Below are positions 9,640 through 17,989 of a DNA stretch of 64,000 nucleotides, piece after piece. Position numbers and translations under genes: made by a program. The first letter of the stretch is position 1, and every line of letters begins with the position of its first letter. The notes beneath the pieces are model-generated. The model made no database searches and was not told the origin of the DNA. It saw nothing but the letters and a program-made list of their open reading frames with translations. The DNA comes from DB1 sp049323655 (GTDB lineage: Bacteria > Desulfobacterota > Desulfobulbia > Desulfobulbales > SURF-16), in NCBI GenBank assembly GCA_049323655.1, contig JBMONO010000050.1, positions 62,001 to 126,000 of the forward strand, written 5' to 3'.

Positions 9640-9765
9640 GGCCTATGCCTCTCAACATTCTGGCGCATAATAAACCAGCGTGCTTGACCACCAAAATGCA
9701 CCAGGAAAACCCGGCACGGATAATGAAAAAATTATCATCTTATTGTTTTTTCACTGTTTTTTTTC
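9640..9765 (-). promoter_or_regulatory. AT-rich gap upstream of the helicase gene, possible promoter
   Basis: This is the only sizeable AT-rich gap inside the defence operon apart from the one at 13580-13680. Read on the minus strand it holds TTGGTG, 17 bases, then ATTATG ending about 40 bases before the GTG start. This is a weak sigma-70-like pair. Upstream of it is the interrupted palindrome GATAAT-6 bp-ATTATC (9720-9737). The words GATAAT and ATTATC recur in the longer palindrome at 9774-9809, so a regulator-binding region is plausible but unproven. Confidence 0.35.
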
Positions 9766-10326
9766 TCATTTCCCCTCCTCATTATCCATCGCGATGGATA
9801 ATGAGGAGGCCGTTTCGTCGGACTCGTCCGGAACAGGCTTTCGATACACCGTGTGACGCTTGCCGGCGGAATCATCCCGCAGCAGGCCCCCCTGCTCCAC
9901 CCAGCGTTTGAGCATTTTGGATGCCTTCAATGTATCCACCCCGGCAATCCGGCACAGGTCGCTGTTGGCCAGGGCACCGTTGCGGTCCATCCAGTCACTC
10001 ACCTGCTCCCAGACCGGCGGGCGTTCCTCATTCATCAGGCGGACGACGACCGAAGGTTGGGCGACATCACGCTTCTCGCTATAGAAGGGCGGATAGAGGT
10101 TTGCGGCGCGCATCTCCGCGAACATCATGCGCACCCCTTCTCCGGCATCCACATTGGGAGGCTCGGGAAACTCACGCAGGTTGCGGGCAATAAGCGGATT
10201 GCGGGCAAAAGAACCCGCCTTGGCGACATTGGACGGCGTAATGGTGCCGGGAAACAGGCCAGGGCTTTCAATCTCGATGCGGTTGTCGAAAATACGAATC
10301 TGGATGTCGCTGTTCAAAGCGTTCAC
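9766..10326 (-). CDS. HATPase_c_4/winged-helix fragment (AlbA_2-family relative lacking its N-terminus)
   Basis: The 186-aa product matches only the C-terminal part of the divergent AlbA_2 plus HATPase_c_4 family, whose members run to 400-550 aa. Visible are IQIRIFDNRIEIESPGLFPG, then SFARNPLIARNLREF, then GEGVRMMFAEM (the glycine-containing G2-like lid). A winged-helix-like region follows at about residues 110-165 (NSDLCRIAGVDTLKASKMLKRWVEQGGLL). The upstream AlbA_2 nucleic-acid domain and the E..N..HR N-box of the ATPase are absent. The gene starts at GTG with GGGAG upstream, 19 bases after the methylase stop, so it appears translated as a short protein. It could be a degenerate remnant or a specialised DNA-binding subunit. 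Its C-terminal codons lie within a perfect palindrome. Confidence 0.7.
   Translation of the reverse strand: MNALNSDIQIRIFDNRIEIESPGLFPGTITPSNVAKAGSFARNPLIARNLREFPEPPNVDAGEGVRMMFAEMRAANLYPPFYSEKRDVAQPSVVVRLMNEERPPVWEQVSDWMDRNGALANSDLCRIAGVDTLKASKMLKRWVEQGGLLRDDSAGKRHTVYRKPVPDESDETASSLSIAMDNEEGK
9774..9809. repeat. Perfect 36-bp palindrome
   Basis: The half-site CCTCCTCATTATCCATCG is followed immediately by its exact reverse complement, with no spacer. It covers the last codons of the 186-aa gene and lies 135 bases before the helicase start. Neither side has the T-tract expected of an intrinsic terminator. The symmetry therefore suggests an operator, a cruciform-prone site or an mRNA processing hairpin. 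Confidence 0.9.
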
Positions 10327-10345
10327 GCTGCCGGTCTCCCGCCCC

Positions 10346-13300
10346 TTACTTCAGGCCGAAGAGCATGGCCTCGGCCTCCTTGCGGAGGGTGTCGTACGCC
10401 ACCTCGGCGGCCCAGACACCGAGCAGGTCGAGGACCGGGCCGCGCCGGCTGCTGTCCTGGCGGTCGAGATAGCCCCTGGCCACCGGCACGTCGCCCTGGC
10501 GGAAGGCCATGATCATTCCCTGCAGGATGTCCCAGTCGGTCTGGGGGGTGGCGAGCCGCCGGGGGTCGCGCTCTTCGGGGCGCACCAGGCGCAGCTTGCT
10601 GCCGCTCTTGATGAGCGGCGCCGGAAAGCCGCTCTCGTGGGCTTGGGCGGCCTGGGACCTGCGGCCGCTGCCGGCTGCGGTATTGATGCCGATGAAGGGG
10701 CCGTCCGCCGTGTAGCCGCCGCTCTTGGTCTCCAGCCGGATATTGAGCGAGCGGGAGAGGTTCAGGGCCTCGTCGTAGGGGAGTTCGGCCAGGCCGTAGA
10801 TGCCGAATAAGGTAAGGGCCATGGCCGCTTCCGGGGCCAGGTCTTCCACCTGCAGGCGGCCGTTGGTGATCCGTTTGATCTGGTGCTCGGCCACCACCCG
10901 CGAGGCCTCGTTCATGGCCCGCACCGGCCCGACCAGCTCATCGCCGTCGACAACCGGCCACTGCTCGGAGAGGACCCGCAGCGCCCGGCCGTAGGAGGCC
11001 ACCATCTCGTCCACCGGGTTGAGCTTGAGCACGGCAAACTCCGTGAGGCCATCGGCCACGGCCTGGCGGATGCGGCTCGCCACCCCGGTGCCGCCAAAGC
11101 CGGTCCAGGAAGCGGGCTCGCGGGCCTCGGTCAACCGTTTGCGGCAGGTGATGAAGATGGAGGAGATGGCCGAGGCGGTTTCTTTGGTATGGATACCTTC
11201 AGACGTCTCAGACTCCACCGGCATGGCAGCGGTGATGTTCCAGCCGCTCTCGATGAGGGAGCGGGTCAGGGTCTCCCAGGCCTCCTGGCTTTTGTGGGTG
11301 AACATCATGGTGAGCAGGCCATTGTCCTTCACCACCCGGCGGCACTCGGCAAAGATCTCGGCCATCATCCGCTCGTAGGCCGCCTGGGCCTGGCTGGCGC
11401 TGCCATCCCGGTCGGGATTGGCCACCGCCTCATCCTGCTTGTTGGTCAGCCGGCGGCGGAAATAGCCGGGATAGAGATCGGCCAGGGTGCGGCGCTGCCA
11501 GACATAAAAGTAGTCGGAGAGTTCGGCGTACTGGACGTTGTTGTAGTAGGGCGGGTCCATACAGACCAGGTCCACCGATTTGGTTGGGACTGGTGAGATA
11601 TGGGCGGCGCTGCCGTTGATGATGGTCAGGTTGCGAGTCAATGCTTCAGGCACAAGGGCGGTCACCAGTTGGCAGATGCCGCCATAGGCATCGACGATCT
11701 GGCTCAGGCCCCAAGCAGCACCGGAGTTGGGGCCAGTGAAGATCATCTCGCCAAAGGTCCACTTCAGGGAGAAGTCGTGCCGGCCGAAGGTGTTAATGAT
11801 TACACCTCGTCCATAATGCCACCTTGTTTGTTTGCTGTTGTAGTCAAGCCCCTTGTCAATGGCGAACTGGAGGTAGGTGACCACGGCCCGGCCCTTGTCC
11901 GGGCCGAGTTTTTCGATAATCTGCGGCTTGAGCCGGTTCAACTCCTCCACCAGGGTGAGGTGGCCCAGGAGCTGGCGCGGGGTGAACATATCGCACCAGC
12001 GGGTCATGCCGTAAATTGCGGGCCGCATATCGTTGCCCTGGGGAAAGTTTTCGGTCGGGATCAGTCCTTCCCGGTCCCAGCGCTCCCAGTTGGCGGCCAG
12101 GCGTTCCTTGGCCTGGGTGAGGGCGGCGAGGTCCGCCGGGTTGGGGGGGCGGAAGAAGCGGACCTTCTCGGTCTTGATCTCGCCCTTGCGCTCGCCGGTG
12201 GCAAAGCGCTGGGGCTTGCCGTTCTTGTCCAGTTTGGGCTGCCGCCGCACCGCCACCACGCAGTAGAGGCGGTCTTGCCAGGCGCCGTGCGGGCTCTCGC
12301 CCCGGGCCTGGGCCTTGATCTCGTCGGCCTCGATGGCCTGGCGGCAGTGGACGCAGGTGCCCACCCCCCGATTGACGGTGGCGGTCTCCGGGTCTTCGCC
12401 GTTTGGCCCCCGGCCCTTGTTCACCCGGTAGGTCGCAAAGGAGACGCTGCCGTTTTTAGGCTTGCCGTCGGTGACAATCCGCACCCCCCACTGCTTGCCC
12501 GCCTCCTTGGAGAGCCAGCAGGTATTGACCAGCGGCGCCTCGCCGCCGCAGTGCGGGCAGGTGACCTGACGGCAGTAGAGTATGCCGGTCTGGTCATACT
12601 CAGGGCCGTCAAACTGCGAGACGATTTCCGGGCAGTTTTTACAGTGTGCCTTGAGGAGGTCCTTCTCAGATTCGGGCAAGGGAGAAAAGGGCGAGACATC
12701 GGCCATGCTCTCTTCCACCTCGTTGACCATCATGCCACCCCATTTTGCAATCTCCCCTGTCAACCCAGCACCGTATTTGGCGGGGTATTCCATGGTGGCG
12801 TGCTGGATCACCGAGGCTACCGGGTTCAAATCGTTGGCAATCACCTTGTGCCCAAGTCGCAAGGCCTCGAATGGGATGGACCCACCGCCGGAAGTAGGGT
12901 CAAGGACGACTTTTGGATTGCTGGCAGGCTCTGGGGCATTGGTAAAGGCGCGACCATATCCATAAAGGTCTTCCGGTGTCCAGCGCAGAGAGTCCCCGAG
13001 AATGGCAACGACCGTTTCCGACTTGGCGAAGGTGATACGTTCGTTGACATGGGCCGGGTCAGCTGCCACCATGGCCACGGGCAGGATATCGCCCTCGTGG
13101 GGCCAGGGTTCCGGGATGGGGTTGGACTCGGCGGCCCAGCGTTGCACGACCGGATCGGAGGCCAGGCTGGCATCGGCGCTCTTGAGCTGGGCGATGATGG
13201 CCCGGTTTTCGGCCCGGCGTTCGTTTTCGGCAGCCAGCAGGCGGAGCACCGCCTCGTCCACCGCCATGGTCCGGGTCCCTGCGACCGGGGCATGCACCTT

Positions 13301-13579
13301 GGCCAGGGCCTTGCCGGTCAGCACCCAAGACTCGCCATTGATCTCCACCACCGGCTTTTCAATGCCGAGCTGGCGGAGAAACCACTGCGGGTCGGTGTCC
13401 GCCGGCAGGAGCGAGGCGAGAATGGCCGCCCGGCTGGGGGTAAGCGGCCGTCTGGCCCACCAGACATGCAGGAAATAGAGGGGCGGCAAAGCGGAGGATG
13501 CCCCTCTTTCCCGCTGGGTCTCGGCGCCTACCTGATGACAGGGAAAACCGGCCTCGATCAATCGGGTATCGTTGGTCAT
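10346..13579 (-). CDS. DUF1156 (COG1743) DNA methylase with zinc-ribbon insert
   Basis: Predicted SAM-dependent DNA amino-methyltransferase, probably making N6-adenine marks that separate self from phage DNA. The 1077-aa protein begins with the DUF1156 domain (LYFLHVWWARRPLTPSRAAI, about residues 34-53). SAM motif I appears as VVLDPTSGGGSIPFEAL (about 224-240). Zn-ribbon cysteine pairs follow (CPHCGGEAP at about 341, and CVHC near 409). The catalytic motif is LVCMDPPYYNNVQY (about 671-684), with GLLTMMFTHKS after it. The motif order, with the SAM loop before DPPY, is that of the alpha/gamma-like arrangement. It lies between the 212-aa unknown and the HATPase fragment in one minus-strand operon. 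The Shine-Dalgarno at the ATG is poor and the 101-bp gap upstream may hold an internal promoter. Confidence 0.92.
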   Translation of the reverse strand: MTNDTRLIEAGFPCHQVGAETQRERGASSALPPLYFLHVWWARRPLTPSRAAILASLLPADTDPQWFLRQLGIEKPVVEINGESWVLTGKALAKVHAPVAGTRTMAVDEAVLRLLAAENERRAENRAIIAQLKSADASLASDPVVQRWAAESNPIPEPWPHEGDILPVAMVAADPAHVNERITFAKSETVVAILGDSLRWTPEDLYGYGRAFTNAPEPASNPKVVLDPTSGGGSIPFEALRLGHKVIANDLNPVASVIQHATMEYPAKYGAGLTGEIAKWGGMMVNEVEESMADVSPFSPLPESEKDLLKAHCKNCPEIVSQFDGPEYDQTGILYCRQVTCPHCGGEAPLVNTCWLSKEAGKQWGVRIVTDGKPKNGSVSFATYRVNKGRGPNGEDPETATVNRGVGTCVHCRQAIEADEIKAQARGESPHGAWQDRLYCVVAVRRQPKLDKNGKPQRFATGERKGEIKTEKVRFFRPPNPADLAALTQAKERLAANWERWDREGLIPTENFPQGNDMRPAIYGMTRWCDMFTPRQLLGHLTLVEELNRLKPQIIEKLGPDKGRAVVTYLQFAIDKGLDYNSKQTRWHYGRGVIINTFGRHDFSLKWTFGEMIFTGPNSGAAWGLSQIVDAYGGICQLVTALVPEALTRNLTIINGSAAHISPVPTKSVDLVCMDPPYYNNVQYAELSDYFYVWQRRTLADLYPGYFRRRLTNKQDEAVANPDRDGSASQAQAAYERMMAEIFAECRRVVKDNGLLTMMFTHKSQEAWETLTRSLIESGWNITAAMPVESETSEGIHTKETASAISSIFITCRKRLTEAREPASWTGFGGTGVASRIRQAVADGLTEFAVLKLNPVDEMVASYGRALRVLSEQWPVVDGDELVGPVRAMNEASRVVAEHQIKRITNGRLQVEDLAPEAAMALTLFGIYGLAELPYDEALNLSRSLNIRLETKSGGYTADGPFIGINTAAGSGRRSQAAQAHESGFPAPLIKSGSKLRLVRPEERDPRRLATPQTDWDILQGMIMAFRQGDVPVARGYLDRQDSSRRGPVLDLLGVWAAEVAYDTLRKEAEAMLFGLK

Positions 13580-13680
13580 GTTGTTAGTCGTTGGGAAAGT
13601 AAATTCTTATAGTGCCCATGGGGTGGAAGTATTTTCTGTTCCATTTTGCCAAGAGTTGTTCACTGAAACTGCTGATTTTA

Positions 13681-14319
13681 TCAGTAGACGCTCCTCATCT
13701 TTTCGAGCATTACCGAAACCTCCGGGTCGCCCGGATGCCCTGCCAGCATGATCTTCATGCCAGCCAAGGCCCAACGGTTGGCAGCCTCGGAGAAACTGGT
13801 CACCCGGGAGTACCAGTAGCCGGCCTCTTCCAGGGTGAAACGCTCGATGCGGCGGGCGATGAGTTCCACCCGGTCAAGTTCCTTGAGCCGTTCCTGCAGT
13901 TTACAGAGCAGGGCAATCTTACAACCGGCCTCGTCGCTCAACGGCAGGTTGCCCCGGAACTCCAGGCGCGTCCCTTCGAGAAAACGGGGGAGTTCGAGCG
14001 GCACCCCGCTTTTGTCCTGTACCCGACTGATTATGGCACGGATCACCGGCAGACAGCGAAGTTGGGCCGGGCCATAGATCAAGCCCCGTTCTTTGAGGAC
14101 ACTGCGGGGGGCGACCAGGTTGTCGATGTCATGCCTCTCCTCGGGCAACAGGCGCTGCTTGATGATCAGCACTGGCGCCGGCCGGTCCGCATGCTCGGTA
14201 AAACGTAATACCCAGGGCGACCGTCCCAGTTCCTTTTTGACCACCCGTTCAAAGTGCAGTTGGAGCGCAAGGGGGGCGTGACGGCCGTGATTGTTCGGTG
14301 CTTTGCCAGACTTCTTCAT
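13681..14319 (-). CDS. Unknown 212-aa protein embedded in the defence operon
   Basis: I do not recognise a named domain with certainty. The protein is soluble, basic at the N-terminus (MKKSGKAPNNHGRHAPLAL) and mostly helical-looking in its second half, with no signal peptide, membrane segment, Cys-pair or nuclease motif. Its start lies one base after the DUF499 stop codon, so the pair is almost certainly translated together, which points to a partner or regulator of that ATPase. The ATG is preceded by AAGAGATAGG. Embedded small genes of unknown function are a known feature of helicase-methylase-ATPase defence loci, so it is best read as a system component or embedded accessory. Confidence 0.75.
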   Translation of the reverse strand: MKKSGKAPNNHGRHAPLALQLHFERVVKKELGRSPWVLRFTEHADRPAPVLIIKQRLLPEERHDIDNLVAPRSVLKERGLIYGPAQLRCLPVIRAIISRVQDKSGVPLELPRFLEGTRLEFRGNLPLSDEAGCKIALLCKLQERLKELDRVELIARRIERFTLEEAGYWYSRVTSFSEAANRWALAGMKIMLAGHPGDPEVSVMLEKMRSVY

Positions 14320-14320
14320 C

Positions 14321-17300
14321 CTATCTCTTCTGATTGACTGAGGTGATCTCTTTCAGCAGGGCGCAGTTCTCTTCCGGTTCGGCAATATCGAGATAGACCT
14401 CGGTGTCCCTGCCTGCTCTGGTCAGGTTCGCCAACACCTCGAAAAGTTCGGCGGTGTCCTTCATGCTCTCCGGGCCGGCATCATGGAGGGAGAGACGCAA
14501 GCGGCCGCCATGGGGGAGCTCCAGGTCGGTGATGTCGAGGCTGTCGAGGGTCGAGGTCGCCCCACGGTTGTAGATGGAGCCCAGGCGGCGGAGCAAGGGC
14601 AAAAACTGACTGGCGCCATCCTTACCCCGCAGTTGGAATGCCCGCTCCGGCGCCGTGATCCAGCCCCGTTCCGCAACCTTGGCCGGGGTGATGATCACGT
14701 CATCGTCATCGGGCACATAGAAGACGGCAGAGGTGCCGGTCAGAACCTCGCCGGGCTTTTCTGCCTGGTCAGGCGCTCCCTTGAAGGTCATGGCCTTCTG
14801 CGATTTGACCATGTCGGTCAACATCTCGACAATGGCGGTCTTGGGCACATTGCCGTGTTTCTCGGTGATGGCCTCCACCATGGCGCCGACCGTCTCCGCC
14901 TGTTTGTCGCTCAACTCCTTCCGCACCCACTCTTTGACCTTGGTCAGGTCCGGCCCGCCGTCACCAGACCAACCGCGCTTGCGAGCCCCATCCGGGGTCA
15001 CAAGCGAGTAATCCTTGCGCAAGTCGGCATTGAATGGGACCTCCCCCGCTTCCTGGCTGTAGAGTTCGTCGGGCTTGGTGTTTTCGTCACTGCCCATGCG
15101 GAAGAGGCTCCAGGCCCCTCGGGATACCCCGGCCCGGATGAGTTGGTCGAACACCGCTGGCGCATCCAGAATGGGCCAGGTACGGATGCGACAAAAATTC
15201 TGTCGCAGCTTTTCGAGTGTCACCGTATCCTGCTGGCCGAAGAAGAGCTTGGCCAGGTTTCGCAGGTGGCTTTGGGTGGTGTGGTCGGCAGTGACCAGCT
15301 CTCCGTCGTCCAGCAGAACCTTGCGGATCTGCTCGAAGACCGACGCTCCCCCCTCCCCGCCGGCGGTGCGAATCTCCTTTTTCGTGATCTGTCCAGTGGC
15401 AGACGGGAACCACAGGGACTTGTAACTTAAGGTAACGCTGGTTTCAAGAGCCTTTTCCCGTTCGCTGAATCGCTGACGAAAATTGTCCTCTTCGAGTTTT
15501 TTTGGTTTAATCCCGTAAGCATTGGGATTCTGACTGAGCTTGCGCATGGCCAAGACGGTTCTGGCAAGCTCCCGAAGCTGGTTGCGGTGCTGGTCGATAG
15601 CGGTTGATTCCCCGAAGAGCATGGGCGCCTGATCGTTCTGGAGCTGGGTGCTGACCGTGTCCGGCACCAGGAGAAAAACCAGATTCTGTTCAAGCCTCGG
15701 GGTGTTGGGGCCGGCGGTGGTGATACAGTCCTGGACATTGATCACGCCGGCGTTCAGAGAGACCATGGCGAGGATCGGTTTGCCTTTCTTGTCGGGGATA
15801 TGTTCCGGCGCCGCCACATCATGGACGACGGTGAAGGTCTGAATATCAGGACTGACCACTTTGCGGGCAGTGACATCCAGCGCCTGGTCAAGCTCCTCGC
15901 TCCCTAAGGTGCGCCTGATTCTCGCCAGGGCGATGTTGATCGAGGGGTCGAGGCTGGCAAAATAGCGTCCCTGATTGTAACGGAGGTAGAAGGCGCTATT
16001 TTCGATCTCCTTCAGGGACTCACCGATCTGGGATGGCGTCAGGCTGGGGAAGGAGACGGCAAAGAGGGCGTCTTGCTCGGTGAGACCAAACAGGTGGGTG
16101 GCAATTCCCTCCTCACGGCCTGCCAGGCTATGCAGGAAGACCGTCTTCCAGGTGTACTCGTACATCGGCCAGCCTGCCGGGTGGCGATTGCGCTGGTCGG
16201 CTAGCTGGGCATTGCTTTTGCCGCCATCAATACCAGTGGTATCGACCCCACCGATGTCGGCGTTCAGGACAGGCAGGAGGTCTCCGCTGCCGGTGCGGTT
16301 GATCAGTTCGTTCACCGTCCTGGCATCATGCAGATCGAGATGACAGGCATGGATCATCGGGATGTCGAGCTGCTTTTTCCAGATGTTCCGTACCGCCAGG
16401 GCCAGGACCCGGAGCACACCCCGGGTGCCTTGGAAGTCCTCCGAGGTGCTGAGCTTGTTATTCAGGAAATCGATCAGGGTCGGGTGGAAGGGATAGTGGC
16501 CAGCCATGCGGTCCCGATACTCCTCGCGGGTCGCCTGTTCTGGCAACAAGGAGGCATTCTTGCGATAGAGAGCCATATACTCCTCAGCTGTCTTGCTGGC
16601 CCCCTCGGCAGAGATACGCATGAAGAGCCGTTTGCCCAGAACCCGGGAGATTTCACCGGCCTGCACCGGCACCACGGCGGTGGCGTCCCTGGCAACCACG
16701 CTTGACACGCCACGTAACGACTGCTGGCCAATGGAGAGTGCGTCATCCTTGCTGACCTCGCCACCACGCACGGAAGAGAGAAGACCGGCAAGGCGTTCGG
16801 TCTGGTTGGCAAAGGCATCAGAGGCACTGGCCAGGGTAAGGAGGATGGCGATACCAGGATTGCGGCGGGCATAGCCGTTCAGTGCCATCAGGAAACCCGC
16901 CAGTTGATCACCACCATCCGGCTGAACCGCGCCAAGGCGAGCGGCGTATTGGGCCAGTTCGTCGAGCATAAGCAGAATCTTCCGGCCGCCGAAGACGCTT
17001 TCAAGATAGTTGGCCCCAGGGGCGGCATAGGAAGTCGCCTCGGCCTCCACCTGCCGGTACAATGCCTCGCCGCCGATCTGGTAGGCGATTTCGCCCCATA
17101 AGGTGTACGGCACCAGGGCGGCGCCTTGCGTTTTGTGGACGGCGATCTCATCACCAGCAACCCCTACAACCTGAACAGTCCCTTCGTCTGGCAAGAGCGT
17201 GGGGTCGATGATGCTCCTGGTGTCTTCTGCCAATGCCTTGCCCTTCCAGGCGATATGGGTACAGGCGATGAGGGCGTGGGTCTTGCCGCCGCCAAAGGCG

Positions 17301-17560
17301 GTCTCCAACCGATGGATGGCCGGCATGGAGTTGTCCCCGGCGAGACGGCCAAAGACCTCGGCGACCACCATCTTCAACCCCTCGGTCGGATAGGTGGCTT
17401 CCCTGAAAAACTGAATGGCGTCAGTGTACATGGGGTGCATACCGACCGAGTCACCCCGATAGAAACGGAGAACTTCACTGAGGGACGCCGTGAAGATTTC
17501 CGGGTTGAACGTTCCGGTCAGAATATCATGTCGTGGCTCGCAAGAGTTCAGGATGCCCAC
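14321..17560 (-). CDS. DUF499 (COG1483) AAA+-like ATPase, first gene of the defence operon
   Basis: A 1079-aa predicted ATPase. Walker A is LETAFGGGKTHAL (about residues 85-97) and Walker B is KILLMLDELAQYA (about 194-206), followed by a sensor-like ILLTLASASD. The long C-terminal part (about 700-1079) includes RGWITAPERAFQLRG and a mixed alpha/beta tail. The family is known from gene neighbourhoods as the ATPase partner of DUF1156 methylases; its biochemical role is not established. I chose the GTG at 17560 (GAGGAG seven bases upstream, giving MGILNSCEPRHDILTG). The longer open frame to 17665 runs into a dispersed repeat and has no family-like sequence. No signal peptide or membrane segment is seen, so it should act in the cytoplasm. 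Confidence 0.9.
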   Translation of the reverse strand: MGILNSCEPRHDILTGTFNPEIFTASLSEVLRFYRGDSVGMHPMYTDAIQFFREATYPTEGLKMVVAEVFGRLAGDNSMPAIHRLETAFGGGKTHALIACTHIAWKGKALAEDTRSIIDPTLLPDEGTVQVVGVAGDEIAVHKTQGAALVPYTLWGEIAYQIGGEALYRQVEAEATSYAAPGANYLESVFGGRKILLMLDELAQYAARLGAVQPDGGDQLAGFLMALNGYARRNPGIAILLTLASASDAFANQTERLAGLLSSVRGGEVSKDDALSIGQQSLRGVSSVVARDATAVVPVQAGEISRVLGKRLFMRISAEGASKTAEEYMALYRKNASLLPEQATREEYRDRMAGHYPFHPTLIDFLNNKLSTSEDFQGTRGVLRVLALAVRNIWKKQLDIPMIHACHLDLHDARTVNELINRTGSGDLLPVLNADIGGVDTTGIDGGKSNAQLADQRNRHPAGWPMYEYTWKTVFLHSLAGREEGIATHLFGLTEQDALFAVSFPSLTPSQIGESLKEIENSAFYLRYNQGRYFASLDPSINIALARIRRTLGSEELDQALDVTARKVVSPDIQTFTVVHDVAAPEHIPDKKGKPILAMVSLNAGVINVQDCITTAGPNTPRLEQNLVFLLVPDTVSTQLQNDQAPMLFGESTAIDQHRNQLRELARTVLAMRKLSQNPNAYGIKPKKLEEDNFRQRFSEREKALETSVTLSYKSLWFPSATGQITKKEIRTAGGEGGASVFEQIRKVLLDDGELVTADHTTQSHLRNLAKLFFGQQDTVTLEKLRQNFCRIRTWPILDAPAVFDQLIRAGVSRGAWSLFRMGSDENTKPDELYSQEAGEVPFNADLRKDYSLVTPDGARKRGWSGDGGPDLTKVKEWVRKELSDKQAETVGAMVEAITEKHGNVPKTAIVEMLTDMVKSQKAMTFKGAPDQAEKPGEVLTGTSAVFYVPDDDDVIITPAKVAERGWITAPERAFQLRGKDGASQFLPLLRRLGSIYNRGATSTLDSLDITDLELPHGGRLRLSLHDAGPESMKDTAELFEVLANLTRAGRDTEVYLDIAEPEENCALLKEITSVNQKR

Positions 17561-17606
17561 TGCCAATCTCCTCTGCTGAGATTTTTGTGTTGCCGTAAAA
17601 AGCTGA

Positions 17607-17716
17607 CGATCCCGTAAAAACCCGCAAACCACGGCGGGCGGGAACGAGAAAACAACGAGCGACAAAACACCGCCCGTCGGAATCGTGGCTTTTTACGATT
17701 CCGACAAAAGCTGAAA
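17607..17716 (+). repeat. Dispersed palindromic repeat, family B, copy 1
   Basis: About 110 bp, very similar to 46347-46458. Shared blocks are AAAAACCCGCAAACCA, GAGAAAACAACGAG, CCGTCG(G)AATCGTGGC and TTCCGAC. The ends are an imperfect inverted repeat built on CCCGTAAAAA. It sits just upstream of the defence operon's first start codon, so it marks the boundary of the inserted block and may lie in the operon leader. Confidence 0.8.
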
Positions 17717-17928
17717 TTTGTTTCTAATGAAAAGCGAACACGTTGTCAAATCCTTTCAGCGAACGCATCTCCAGCACGCACCCCAACAATACATCTTCGA
17801 TAAGGCGCGCAAATTCTTTATAAAATTTCTCTTTCAAGATGCTGGCGCGAATTGACAACTTGCCGATCTCGACCGCCTGCAGAGGGGAAAAGGCGCGTCT
17901 CATTTCAATCTGCAGCCTGCTCCAATGC
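17717..17928. other. Intergenic stretch with one doubtful 68-codon frame
   Basis: A minus-strand frame (17724-17930) encodes a peptide starting MHWSRLQIEMRR. There is no good Shine-Dalgarno, and the leuD terminator hairpin overlaps its start. The residue pattern is protein-like (alternating hydrophobic and charged), so it may be the remnant of a gene broken when the neighbouring repeat or defence block arrived. I do not call it as a functional gene. Confidence 0.35.
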
Positions 17929-17963
17929 AAAAAAAATCCCGCTCAGCCAGGCCGGGCGGGATT
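17929..17963 (-). terminator. Intrinsic terminator after leuCD
   Basis: On the minus strand the stem AATCCCGC / GCGGGATT with a 13-base loop is followed by a run of T. It lies 27 bases after the leuD stop. Confidence 0.85.
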
Positions 17964-17989
17964 AATCGGAAACAAGGCGCAATGGCTGC

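Noticed and set aside
11600..13612. 670-codon plus-strand open frame opposite the DUF1156 methylase
   Set aside because: Antisense shadow; the methylase motifs (DPPY, zinc-ribbon cysteines) are on the minus strand.
5737..17560. DISARM or BREX system
   Set aside because: DISARM needs a DUF1998 protein and its helicase-nuclease set; BREX needs PglZ and BrxC/BrxL-type proteins. None are seen, and DUF499 with DUF1156 points to the Hma-like class.
17560..17665. Longer N-terminus for the DUF499 protein starting at 17665
   Set aside because: The extra residues are translated from a dispersed repeat and lack family resemblance. The GTG at 17560 has a good Shine-Dalgarno.
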